In this document: positions 16,403-24,703 of the stretch, piece after piece | Position numbering within the stretch: position 1 is the first letter of the stretch | Layout of the letters: every line of letters begins with the position of its first letter | Origin: Desulfuromonadaceae bacterium | GTDB taxonomy: Bacteria; Desulfobacterota; Desulfuromonadia; Geobacterales; Pseudopelobacteraceae | Reading direction: 5' to 3' | NCBI GenBank assembly: GCA_028687585.1 | Contig: JAQTZV010000031.1 | Span: 1-62,864 of the forward strand | Length of the DNA stretch: 62,864 nucleotides | The notes under the pieces: generated by a model | Databases searched by the model: none | What the model was told of the DNA's origin: nothing | Seen by the model: the letters and a program-made list of their open reading frames with translations, nothing else | Program-made: the position numbers and the translations under genes

Positions 16403-17416
16403 ATGAAAAAGAAATTTCTGTTGTTAGCCACAATGCTGTGCATGATGATCGCCACCACGGCATCCGCAGCAAGCCGTTCCGGTGTAGTCACCCTTGATGT
16501 GGACCTTTCCGCCCAGGAAACAAGCAAAGAGACAAAACTCTGGATTCCCTATCCGGTGACTGATCGGCATCAGAAAGTGAGTGACATCAAGGTTTCCGGG
16601 GATTATGCATCATCGGGTGTCTACACCGATGCCGCACATGGTACATCCATTCTTTATGCCGAATGGCCGGCCAACACGAAAAACCGCAAACTCAGCTTCT
16701 CGTTTGCCGTTGATCGTACAGAAATTCGCCAAACGAACCTGCCGACCAAAGAGCCTGCGTGGAACCGTGCTGACTACGCAGAATACCTGAAGCCGACAAG
16801 CCTCGGTCCTATCGACGGCGAGGTAAAGAAACTGGCGGACTCCATTACCAAGGGAAAGAAAACGGTTTTGGCAAAAGCTCGGGCCATTTATGACTGGTGC
16901 TGCAGCAACATGTATCGGGATCCGAATACGGTGGGCTGCGGCAAAGGAGATGTCTGCGCTCTGCTGCAGAAGCCGGGCGGCAAATGCACCGACATCTCGT
17001 CGGTCTATATTGCCCTCTGCCGGGCGGCAGGCGTACCGACACGTGAAGTGTTCAGCGTCCGCCTCGGCAAAAAAGCCGTAGAAGACATCACCACCTGGCA
17101 GCACTGCTGGGCCGAGTTTTTTCTCCCCGGTTATGGCTGGGTGACTGCTGACCCAGCCGATGTACGCAAGGCGATGCTGGTGGAGAAGCTGGAACTGAAC
17201 GATGCGAAAGCAAAAGAGTATCGGGAGTATTTCTGGGGCGGCATCGACCCATACCGCGTGGTACTTGCCGTCGGCCGGGACATAATTCTCAACCCGCCGC
17301 AGGCCGGTGCGCCGCTCAATACTTTCGGCTATCCCTATGCCGAAGTAGGCGGCAAAGCTGTCGATTTCTACCAGCCGAAAAGCTTTGCCTACCGATATGG
17401 CTTTAAGGAGAAGTAG
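16403..17416 (+). CDS. Exported transglutaminase-like protein
   Basis: A 337-residue secreted protein with a Sec signal peptide (MKKKFLLLATMLCMMIATTASA). The N-terminal 110 residues form a beta-rich domain; the transglutaminase core follows with the catalytic Cys in PGGKCTDISSVYIALCRAAG (near residue 196), His in TWQHCWAEFFLPGYGW (near 232) and Asp in TADPADV. Such proteins act as cysteine proteases or amide-modifying enzymes in the periplasm; the substrate is unknown. The ATG follows AGAGGAGAGAAA. It may belong with the downstream cluster, though an 80-base gap separates them. Confidence 0.85.
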   Translation: MKKKFLLLATMLCMMIATTASAASRSGVVTLDVDLSAQETSKETKLWIPYPVTDRHQKVSDIKVSGDYASSGVYTDAAHGTSILYAEWPANTKNRKLSFSFAVDRTEIRQTNLPTKEPAWNRADYAEYLKPTSLGPIDGEVKKLADSITKGKKTVLAKARAIYDWCCSNMYRDPNTVGCGKGDVCALLQKPGGKCTDISSVYIALCRAAGVPTREVFSVRLGKKAVEDITTWQHCWAEFFLPGYGWVTADPADVRKAMLVEKLELNDAKAKEYREYFWGGIDPYRVVLAVGRDIILNPPQAGAPLNTFGYPYAEVGGKAVDFYQPKSFAYRYGFKEK

Positions 17417-17496
17417 TTCTCAGCAATATTACAAGCTGATTCTGCTCCGACATATTTTGTTATTTCGATGATTCAAATTGAAACAGGAGATTAATT

Positions 17497-18789
17497 ATGA
17501 GCAGTGACTTTCAAGTAAAATCAGATCCGGAGTTATGGGAAAAGCTGGGTATGGATGTCGCCCGGTTTTCCGGCATGCCGGCCATGCTGACCCAAGCCTA
17601 TACCAACGTGTTCCTGTCACAGAAAAACCGTCCCGCCGGAATGGCTTATTTTGATAACATGGTAGAAAATATCCATACCGGGCGCATCCATGAGATCATG
17701 GCGGTCAAAGAGAGCGGCAAGCCGGTAATCGGCACCTTCTGCGTGTATGTGCCCGAAGAGCTTATCGTTGCCGCCGGCGGGGTCTGTGTCGGCCTGTGCG
17801 GTGGGGCTCAGGGCTCCATTGCTGATGCTGAGAAAATCCTGCCGCGCAACATCTGCCCGATGGTCAAATCCGCCTTTGGCTTCAAGGTAGGCAAGATCTG
17901 TCCCTACTTCCAGGCGGTGGATCTGGTCTACGGCGAGACAACCTGCGATGCTAAAAAGAAAACCTGGGAACTGCTCGACCGGTATGTCCCGACCCATGTC
18001 ATGGAAATTCCCCAGATGAAACGGGAACGGGACAAGAAACTCTGGGTTGAAGAGGTCAAAGACTTTAAGGTCGCGGTGGATACAATTAGCAACACGGAAA
18101 CCGGTTTCAAGGAGATTGCCGGCGCCATTGCCATCATCAACGCGAAACGCGCTTCGCTGCAGCGGCTTAACAACTTGCGTCATCATAATCCCTCACCCAT
18201 CAGCGGCAAGGATATACTGCTGATCGAACAGATCGCCTTCTATGACGAACCGGTCCGCTTTGCGCGACAAGTCAACGAACTCTGCGACGAACTGGAACTG
18301 CGCATCGCCGATGGGATCGCCGTTGCACCGGCTTCGACGCCGCGGATCATGGTTTCCGGCACCCCGATGGCACTCCCCAACTGGAAACTGCACAACATCA
18401 TCGAAATGTCCGGTGCCATTGTTGTCAACGAGGAAAGCTGTATCGGCACCCGCTATTACAAGGATCTTATCGATGAAGGTTCCACTACCATTGATCAGCA
18501 ACTGGAGCGGTTGACCGAACGTTACATGAAGATCGATTGTGCCTGTTTCACCCCGAATGATGACCGTATCTCGCAGGTTATCAAGGAATATGAGCAGTCG
18601 GGCGCCCAGGGCATCATCGATTACTGCCTGCAGTTCTGCCATTCTTACAACATTGAGGCGATCAAGCTGCGCGAGGCGTGCGAGCAGCGCGGCATACCGT
18701 TTATGGCGATAGAGAGTGACTATTCTCCCGATGATGTCGGACAACTGCAGACACGGGTCGAAGCCTTCATCGAGCAGATCACGGGGTAA
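17497..18789 (+). CDS. Double-cubane cluster protein (HgdB/BcrC family)
   Basis: A 430-residue member of the 2-hydroxyacyl-CoA dehydratase / benzoyl-CoA reductase subunit family. A single subunit gene paired with a single activator gene is the arrangement of double-cubane cluster proteins (DCCP), which bind an [8Fe-9S] cluster and perform ATP-driven low-potential reductions. Conserved Cys occur in GKPVIGTFCVYVPEE, RNICPMVKSAFGFKV, KICPYF, the ETTCDAKKK motif and NEESCIGTRYY. True dehydratases need two different subunits, and no second subunit or CoA enzyme is nearby, so the DCCP assignment is favoured. Physiological substrate unknown. The ATG follows ACAGGAGATTAATT; the activator starts 3 bases after its stop. 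Confidence 0.82.
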   Translation: MSSDFQVKSDPELWEKLGMDVARFSGMPAMLTQAYTNVFLSQKNRPAGMAYFDNMVENIHTGRIHEIMAVKESGKPVIGTFCVYVPEELIVAAGGVCVGLCGGAQGSIADAEKILPRNICPMVKSAFGFKVGKICPYFQAVDLVYGETTCDAKKKTWELLDRYVPTHVMEIPQMKRERDKKLWVEEVKDFKVAVDTISNTETGFKEIAGAIAIINAKRASLQRLNNLRHHNPSPISGKDILLIEQIAFYDEPVRFARQVNELCDELELRIADGIAVAPASTPRIMVSGTPMALPNWKLHNIIEMSGAIVVNEESCIGTRYYKDLIDEGSTTIDQQLERLTERYMKIDCACFTPNDDRISQVIKEYEQSGAQGIIDYCLQFCHSYNIEAIKLREACEQRGIPFMAIESDYSPDDVGQLQTRVEAFIEQITG

Positions 18790-18792
18790 GCG

Positions 18793-19536
18793 GTGCATAT
18801 CGGCATCGATCTCGGTTCGCGTACTCTCAAGGCGGTTGTCTGGCAGGATGGCGCCATCATTCGCCATCAGGTCACGGAAAGCAGTTTTGATCCGCATCAT
18901 CAGGCGCTCTCTTTTCTGGAACAGCATCCAAATTCTCGGGTGGTGGCCACCGGCTATGGCCGCCACCTGTTGCAGCAGCATGCAGAACTGGACGTCATTA
19001 CCGAAATAAAGGCCCATGCGCTTGGGGGCCGGCACCTGTTCCCAAACTGCCGGACGATTCTGGATGTAGGCGGGCAGGACAGTAAGGTTATCCTGCTGGA
19101 TGAACGCGGGCGCGTTACCAGCTTTCAGATGAACGATAAATGCGCCGCCGGTACCGGGCGTTTTCTGGAGATGATGGCGGTTTCGCTCGGCTATGATCTG
19201 GAGACATTTGGACGCGTTGCCGCTGAAACCGGCATTGGCGCTCCAATCAACAGTATGTGTGCCGTTTTTGCCGAATCTGAGGTTGTATCATTAAAAAATC
19301 GGGGTGTACCGCCGGCAACGATTGCCCACTCGGTACATCTGGCAGTTGCAGGGAGATTGGCCGCCATGGTTGCTAAAAGCGGCTATGGTGACCATCTGGT
19401 GTTCAGCGGCGGCGTCGCCAATAATGCCACTCTGGTCGCGCTGCTGGAGAAGGAATTGAAAATACCCGTGCTGGTTCCGCCGGTACCTTCCATTGTTGGA
19501 GCGCTGGGGGCGGCACTGCATGGGAGCCGATCATAA
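18793..19536 (+). CDS. ATP-dependent activator/reductase (HgdC-type, BadF/BadG)
   Basis: A 247-residue ASKHA-fold ATPase that injects electrons into the partner cluster at the cost of ATP. Nucleotide-binding motifs: IGIDLGSRTLKAVVW at the start, DVGGQDSKVI (near residue 97), and FSGGVANNATLV near the C terminus. The two Cys that hold the 4Fe-4S cluster shared by the homodimer are in DKCAAGTGRF (near 115) and INSMCAVFAESEV (near 155). The start is a GTG at 18793, three bases after the partner's stop, so the pair is translationally linked. Confidence 0.88.
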   Translation: MHIGIDLGSRTLKAVVWQDGAIIRHQVTESSFDPHHQALSFLEQHPNSRVVATGYGRHLLQQHAELDVITEIKAHALGGRHLFPNCRTILDVGGQDSKVILLDERGRVTSFQMNDKCAAGTGRFLEMMAVSLGYDLETFGRVAAETGIGAPINSMCAVFAESEVVSLKNRGVPPATIAHSVHLAVAGRLAAMVAKSGYGDHLVFSGGVANNATLVALLEKELKIPVLVPPVPSIVGALGAALHGSRS

Positions 19537-19559
19537 CGAACGATACACAGGAGACGAAA

Positions 19560-19982
19560 ATGAAGCGAATAGTAGTGATGGCATTACTGCTGCTCTGTCG
19601 AGCAGATATTTCACTGGCCGGCGGTTACAACTATGTCGAACAGGATCAGTTCAAACTGTGGCTCGAATCGGGCAAGAATATGAGCATTGTCGATATCCAG
19701 GTTCCTGCTGAATATCAGCAGCACCACTTCAAAGGCTCGTTGGAGACCAACAGCTACCCGGTCAAATCCGCAGCCGACAAGCTGAAGCTGGATGCTGTCC
19801 TTCCCAAACTCTCCACGGCCAAAAATGATGTGGTTGTTATCTGCCCTCGTGGCGGCGGCGGTGCAAAAAATACTTATGACTACTTGAAGGAAAAAGGAAT
19901 AGATGAAAAGCGAATCTTCATCCTCAAAGAAGGTATGCAGGGGTGGCCATATAAGGAGTTGACGGTGAGCGGGAAATTATAA
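19560..19982 (+). CDS. Exported rhodanese-like protein
   Basis: A 140-residue single-domain rhodanese with a signal peptide (cleavage near LAGG, residue 20). It has the SIVDIQVPAEYQQHHFKGS segment that replaces the usual D-x-R-x-x-x-E-Y motif and an active-site loop VICPRGGGGAKN, where the Cys (about residue 98) would carry the persulfide. The protein acts outside the cytoplasm if the signal is real. It starts 23 bases after the activator gene and is followed by a second rhodanese-like gene. Confidence 0.82.
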   Translation: MKRIVVMALLLLCRADISLAGGYNYVEQDQFKLWLESGKNMSIVDIQVPAEYQQHHFKGSLETNSYPVKSAADKLKLDAVLPKLSTAKNDVVVICPRGGGGAKNTYDYLKEKGIDEKRIFILKEGMQGWPYKELTVSGKL

Positions 19983-20036
19983 TCGAGTTGGCAGACAGGG
20001 CATTCCGCTAACTCAAAAAAACAAAGGAGCTGTTTT

Positions 20037-20456
20037 GTGAAACGTATAGTCGCACTCATCTTTATCGTGATTCCATCCATCCTGTTTGCAGGCCAGGCTC
20101 CAACGGTGTGTCACAATGAACTCTCTTCGTGGATCAAAGCGAAGCAGAAGCTTTCGATAGTTGATATTCAGAGCGCGGAAGATTTTCGCGAACATAATTA
20201 TACCGATTCGCTTGCCTCCGGCAACAACCCGCTCCGCCTGAAGAAAATCGCCGCCCGGCTGCGATCCGCCAAAGGGAAGGTTGTTGTGGTAAGCGCAACC
20301 GGTGGTGATGACGCTCTTCAGGCGACAGAACTGCTTGTGCGCGGTGGTGTAAAGCGTACACGGATACTGCTGCTGGAGGGTGGCATGGAAGCGGCGGCAA
20401 AAAATGCTGCCTGTGATTGCTGCAAACCGTCATCGCTGCAGAACACTGCAAAATGA
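20037..20456 (+). CDS. Exported rhodanese-fold protein lacking active Cys
   Basis: A 139-residue protein with a signal peptide (ending near LFAGQ, residue 20) and a rhodanese fold: LSIVDIQSAEDFREHNYTDS and the helix ATELLVRGGVKRTRILLLEGGMEA. The active-site loop position reads VVVSATGGDDAL, with Ser where the catalytic Cys should be, so it probably cannot carry persulfide there; Cys residues cluster instead at the C terminus (CDCCKP). The start is a GTG at 20037 after AAAGGAGCTGTTTT. Its stop overlaps the start of the next gene by four bases. Confidence 0.72.
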   Translation: MKRIVALIFIVIPSILFAGQAPTVCHNELSSWIKAKQKLSIVDIQSAEDFREHNYTDSLASGNNPLRLKKIAARLRSAKGKVVVVSATGGDDALQATELLVRGGVKRTRILLLEGGMEAAAKNAACDCCKPSSLQNTAK

Positions 20457-22885
20457 ACGCATCACTGAGTGACATCAGGGCGATGCGTCCGGATCTGCAG
20501 GAGATGCTGTCTGAAGAAATTGGCGGCTGCACCGGGTGCGGTGCCTGCGTAAGTGAGTGCGGCTTCTTGAAGCGATACGGCTCGCCACGCGATATTATCC
20601 GCTCCTACAATCCGGCCGATCCGAAAAAAAATGTCGTCTGTTTCGAGTGCAGCCTCTGTGGGCTCTGCAGCGCCGTCTGCCCGGAAGGTCTCAATCCGCA
20701 TACGCTCTTTTTGGAAATGCGCCGCGAGGCGGTAGAGCACGGGCATGGTACCTTCCCCGAACACAAAGGGCTTATCGGCTATGAACGGACCGGCATGTCA
20801 CGGCGATTCAGCTGGTACGGAATACCGGAGGAGTGCACAACCATTTTCTTCCCCGGCTGCGCGCTCCCCGGCACGCGCCCTGCGGCAACTCTCGCACTCT
20901 ACGAGAAACTGAAAGAAACGATTCCTGCTCTTGGCCTGGTGATGGATTGCTGCACCAAGCCTTCCCACGACCTGGGCAGGCAGCAGTTTTTCCGGGACAT
21001 GTTTGCTGAGATGACTGCCTGGCTCGAAGCCAATGGTGTGCAACGGATTCTCGTCGCCTGCCCCAATTGTTACAAGGTATTTTCTGAATATACCCCCCGG
21101 TTTCACACGGAAACGGTCTACGAAACACTTGCCGCAACGCTTCCGGGAAGTGGTGCGGAAACTCACCTGGCGCCGGTGACCATTCACGACCCCTGCGTGG
21201 TTCGCTTTTCTTCCGCACCCCAGATCGCTGCACGTTCGCTGATTGCCGGATCAGGCCGCGTGATTGAGGAGATGCCGCATACACGCAGGTCAGCGCTTTG
21301 CTGCGGAGAAGGGGGAACGGTCGGGGCACTCGCTCCCCATCTGGCGGATGCCTGGGGAGAGCGTCGAGTCGGGGAAGCGGCGGGCCGGCAGGTTATTACC
21401 TATTGTGCCGGCTGTGCCAATCATCTGGGGAAGCGACTGAAGGTGAATCATCTGCTCGATCTGATTTTCAGCACACCAAAACCATCATCCGGGCTGATGA
21501 CCTATTTCAACCGTTTGCGGCTTAAATCCCGCTTCAAGAAAATAGTTCCGGCACTCATTACCAGAGAGAGGATCGTTTCGAGCGGCACCGGTTCGGGAAT
21601 GCTCCGGCCGCTGATTTTCCTCTCGGCCATGATTGCCATCATTTTTCTGCTGCGAGCCGGCGGTGTCGGACAGTATCTTGAACCTGAGAAACTGCGGGCC
21701 CTCTTTGCGAGCTTCGGCATTATTGCCCCTCTTGTCTACATTTCCTTCTACACCGTGGCCCCCGCTCTGATGCTGCCCGGTTTGCCGATCAGCATAGCGG
21801 GGGCCACCGTCTTCGGGCCGGTCTGGGGTGTTGTCTATACCATCATCGGTGCGACGCTGGGGGCATGTGTGGCATTTCTGGTTGCCCGTTATGCCGCACG
21901 GGACTGGGTGGAACGCCGACTGGTCGGATCACGATGGGACAAACTCGACAGCGAGACCGCCCAAAACGGCTGGAAAGCGGTAGCGTTTACCCGGCTTATT
22001 CCGCTCTTTCCCTTCAATCTGCTCAATTTTGCCTTCGGTTTGACGAAAATACCGTTTCTGCATTATACCGCAGCCACGTTTGTTTTCATGCTGCCCGGCA
22101 CAATCGCCTTTATCACCTTTTCCAGTTCATTGCTGGGACTGCTGAAGGGCAAGGTTTCACGCGAATTTTTTATCGGGATCATATTGATAGTTGCCGTTTC
22201 CTCCGTCCCAAAGCTGAACAGATGGTACAAGAGCCGTGAGAAGCGGATACCGCAACCGACTGTGCCATGGAGTTTGCGGAGAAGTTTACAGCAGAAGGCT
22301 ATTGGTATCGGGCTGTTCGGCACACTTTCTCTGGGAGTCTATCTGCTGATCCAGAAATTCTTCTGGGCGCTCGATGCCTACCTGTACACGATCGAGTTCA
22401 ATCTGCTCTTTATTGCTCACCGCCTCAGAGATGCCGACCTGGCCGGGTTCATCGAATATTTGCGGCCAATGTCCAATACGCGGGGAGCCGGGATTGCCCT
22501 GCTCAGTCTGGCAATGCAGACGTTTGCGTTTCCGTTTTCCTCTTTGAAGTCTGTTGCCGCCTTTGACTCTGCTTTTGGTACGACAGCGGGTGTTTTGTAT
22601 TCAGTAAGTGCCGGTATTGTTGCCACCTGCCTGGCGGCCGTATGTGGCCGAATAGTTCTGGGAGATCTGCTGCCGCTCTACAACCGGCAACAAGGTGTCG
22701 AACCGTTGTCTCCTTCTTCCCCATGGGCCATCGGCTGTGCCGCTGCTCTGAGCGCAATTCCCGCTGTTCCGCTGCTGCCGGGCGGCCTCTTGATCGGGGC
22801 ACTGCGTATTTCGCCAATCCGTATGTTTGCCATTATTGCGGCCGCACATGCTGTCCGTGTACTCATTTCTGTTGTTGCACACTAA
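20453..22885 (+). CDS. Fe-S/CCG electron-transfer and VTT membrane fusion protein
   Basis: An 810-residue fusion. Residues 20-85 hold two 4Fe-4S ferredoxin motifs (CTGCGACVSEC and CFECSLCGLCSAVCP). Residues 120-350 hold a pair of CCG-type domains as in HdrB/HdrD/GlpC: FFPGC, DCC, ACPNC, then HDPC, LCCGEGG and YCAGC. From about residue 390 the chain is membrane-embedded. Residues 430-570 match the VTT (DedA/TVP38) domain, with PGLPISIAGATVFGPVWG and TRLIPLFPFNLLNFAFG, and a second, more diverged half of similar layout runs to the end. Such CCG proteins transfer electrons between a quinone pool and thiol/disulfide or Fe-S partners. The ATG overlaps the upstream stop (ATGA). Confidence 0.85.
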   Translation: MNASLSDIRAMRPDLQEMLSEEIGGCTGCGACVSECGFLKRYGSPRDIIRSYNPADPKKNVVCFECSLCGLCSAVCPEGLNPHTLFLEMRREAVEHGHGTFPEHKGLIGYERTGMSRRFSWYGIPEECTTIFFPGCALPGTRPAATLALYEKLKETIPALGLVMDCCTKPSHDLGRQQFFRDMFAEMTAWLEANGVQRILVACPNCYKVFSEYTPRFHTETVYETLAATLPGSGAETHLAPVTIHDPCVVRFSSAPQIAARSLIAGSGRVIEEMPHTRRSALCCGEGGTVGALAPHLADAWGERRVGEAAGRQVITYCAGCANHLGKRLKVNHLLDLIFSTPKPSSGLMTYFNRLRLKSRFKKIVPALITRERIVSSGTGSGMLRPLIFLSAMIAIIFLLRAGGVGQYLEPEKLRALFASFGIIAPLVYISFYTVAPALMLPGLPISIAGATVFGPVWGVVYTIIGATLGACVAFLVARYAARDWVERRLVGSRWDKLDSETAQNGWKAVAFTRLIPLFPFNLLNFAFGLTKIPFLHYTAATFVFMLPGTIAFITFSSSLLGLLKGKVSREFFIGIILIVAVSSVPKLNRWYKSREKRIPQPTVPWSLRRSLQQKAIGIGLFGTLSLGVYLLIQKFFWALDAYLYTIEFNLLFIAHRLRDADLAGFIEYLRPMSNTRGAGIALLSLAMQTFAFPFSSLKSVAAFDSAFGTTAGVLYSVSAGIVATCLAAVCGRIVLGDLLPLYNRQQGVEPLSPSSPWAIGCAAALSAIPAVPLLPGGLLIGALRISPIRMFAIIAAAHAVRVLISVVAH

Positions 22886-22902
22886 ATTGCCGGAGGATTC
22901 AC

Positions 22903-23640
22903 ATGTCCACTTCTGTTCTTCGTACCATGCTGTCTGTTTCACTTTGCCTTTTGCTTGCATTTCCAGTACTCGCCGCCAGGCAAAAACCATCTGGCGTATC
23001 ATCAGTCAAATCCGGATCCGACACCATGACGGTTGATCAGAAATCCGGAGAGGTCCGCGTCACTTCTACGGTGCTGAAAGACTGTTCCCAACCGTCAGTC
23101 TGTGACTGGGGCCGACGATTCCAGGCGTTCTTTGGCGCAAAAGACGGCAAAATGGCGCCATTTTTCATCTTCTCCACAGAAATAAACCGCACTGACATTG
23201 ACAAGGCCATCAAATCAGTCGGCATACAATCGCGTCGTCAGATTCCGATGACCGAAGTTAAGCAGCGTTCCGGACTGAAATCGACCACTCAGAAAGATGA
23301 TTATCTTGATGGTGATCCGCTGCTTGTCTCTGTCCGCTGGAAAAAAGACGGGAAAATGGTCGATGTTGCTATTGAAGATCTGATCGAGGAGAAGATTTCG
23401 GTCGATGGCAAAGATGTTATCAAACCCTATACACCTCACTTTGTCTACCATGGCACCGCTGAAGCGATCAACTTTGCCTCCGGCTGCATTGTCTGCCCGT
23501 CAGGCTGTAATGGCGGCATTATTGCCGATAACTCCCTTCCGCTGAAAGAGACCAAAAATTACTTCCGTTTCGATTGGAACAAAATGCCGCCACCCGGCGC
23601 CAAGGTAGAGATCGTTCTCAAATCGGTACATGGCAAATAG
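22903..23640 (+). CDS. Exported YdjY-like protein
   Basis: A 245-residue secreted protein with a signal peptide ending near LAARQ. The body resembles the YdjY domain found in bacterial periplasmic redox clusters (PFFIFSTEINRTDIDKAIKSVG, followed by a segment listing what would be substrate or metal contacts). A Cys-rich loop, FASGCIVCPSGCNGG, sits near residue 205 and could bind a metal or form disulfides. Function of the domain is unknown. It follows the fusion gene by 17 bases behind CGGAGGATTCAC, in the same operon. Confidence 0.6.
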   Translation: MSTSVLRTMLSVSLCLLLAFPVLAARQKPSGVSSVKSGSDTMTVDQKSGEVRVTSTVLKDCSQPSVCDWGRRFQAFFGAKDGKMAPFFIFSTEINRTDIDKAIKSVGIQSRRQIPMTEVKQRSGLKSTTQKDDYLDGDPLLVSVRWKKDGKMVDVAIEDLIEEKISVDGKDVIKPYTPHFVYHGTAEAINFASGCIVCPSGCNGGIIADNSLPLKETKNYFRFDWNKMPPPGAKVEIVLKSVHGK

Positions 23641-23701
23641 GTTGTACGCTGAACAATTATAGGCAGTTACCGTTATTATCAAAAATAGAGGAGATGTTAT
23701 T

Positions 23702-24451
23702 ATGAAACTGTTTCGCTACGGATCTGCTCTGCTGTTGCTTGTGAGTATCTGCTGCTCGTTTGCTGTTGCTGCAGAGAAAGGGAAAGATTCATTCAAAGTT
23801 GTTACCAGTGAAGAGCTCAAGGCGTTGATCGATCAGGAAAGTGCCGGTCTGGCTGTTATTGATGCGCGAAGTGCCGAAGAGTATCAGGAAGTCCACATCA
23901 AAAACGCGGTCAGCATCCCGTTGTCAAAACTTGAGAAGGATGCGACGCTGCTCCCGGCGTCAAAAGACGCCAGGCTGGTATTCTATTGCAACGGCATAAA
24001 ATGCGGCAAAAGCGGAAAATCCGCAAAAATAGCGGTAGCGAACGGCTACCGCAACGTGTCGGTATACGCCGATGGGATGCCGGTCTGGGAAGAGAAAGGG
24101 TACGCCATCTATACCGGGGCGGATTATGACAAAGCAGTGAAGGCCGCCAGGATCAAGCCTGCCGTTGTCAAGGCGCTGCTGGAGAGCGCACCGGCAACCC
24201 TGACCGTGGTTGATGTGCGCGACGCCAAAGAGTTTGCCGAGGGGCATGTGCCGGGGGCGATCAACATTCCGGTTGAAACCTTTGCAGCCGGCTCGGGCGT
24301 GCTGGACAAAAACAGACAGATCGTCGTCTACTGCAATTCCGGCGGCCGCAGCTACAATGCCTATCGCAAACTACAGAAACTGGCCTATCCGAATATTGTG
24401 CAGATGATCTTTGCCGATTGGCAGGCGGAAAAACTTCCTGTGGTGAAATAG
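23702..24451 (+). CDS. Exported tandem rhodanese sulfurtransferase
   Basis: A 249-residue exported protein with two complete rhodanese domains. The signal peptide ends near VAAEKG (residue 24). Domain 1 (residues 30-140) has VIDARSAEEYQEVHI and the active loop FYCNGIKCGKS; domain 2 (150-249) has VVDVRDAKEFAEGHVPGAINIP and VYCNSGGRS. Both active-site Cys are present, unlike the fourth rhodanese-type domain of this cluster. Periplasmic sulfur transfer is the likely role. Last gene of the cluster that starts with the double-cubane pair; 61 bases after the YdjY-like gene. Confidence 0.85.
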   Translation: MKLFRYGSALLLLVSICCSFAVAAEKGKDSFKVVTSEELKALIDQESAGLAVIDARSAEEYQEVHIKNAVSIPLSKLEKDATLLPASKDARLVFYCNGIKCGKSGKSAKIAVANGYRNVSVYADGMPVWEEKGYAIYTGADYDKAVKAARIKPAVVKALLESAPATLTVVDVRDAKEFAEGHVPGAINIPVETFAAGSGVLDKNRQIVVYCNSGGRSYNAYRKLQKLAYPNIVQMIFADWQAEKLPVVK

Positions 24452-24517
24452 TACTGACGAAACAGCATTGCCGGTAATATATAGACTGCTCCAAAGGCAT
24501 CCGGTCAGCAGAGATGA

Positions 24518-24652
24518 CGAAGGCGCTTCGCCTGGCAGCGTGAAACCTGGTTCGCCGTACCGTTGTTTCTGCTCTTTTCGTTCGGCTTTGCTCTGGTAGT
24601 GGTTAAGGATCTTAAGGAGTCGGTCTTGGCATATTTAAAGGCCGCTTCTTAG
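24518..24652 (+). pseudogene. Possible remnant of a membrane-protein gene
   Basis: A frame without a start codon encodes a 44-residue tail with one clear membrane helix (WFAVPLFLLFSFGFALVVV) followed by a charged end, stopping inside the terminator stem. The ATG just upstream (24514) is in a different frame and stops after nine codons. This looks like the 3' end of a lost or frameshifted gene after the rhodanese gene, but it could be chance. Confidence 0.3.
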
Positions 24653-24667
24653 TGGGAAGCGGCCTTT
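24637..24667. terminator. Bidirectional terminator
   Basis: A perfect 12-bp stem, AAAGGCCGCTTC against GAAGCGGCCTTT, with a seven-base loop. It lies between the converging rhodanese cluster and the cytochrome gene, so it can end transcription from both sides; flanking A/T runs are short. Confidence 0.75.
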
Positions 24668-24703
24668 AAGTTACATTAAAACAATCGTGCTGTAAAACAG
24701 GGA

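Noticed and set aside
17497..18789. 2-hydroxyglutaryl-CoA dehydratase subunit
   Set aside because: Only one subunit gene plus activator, and no CoA-transferase or second subunit; double-cubane protein fits better.
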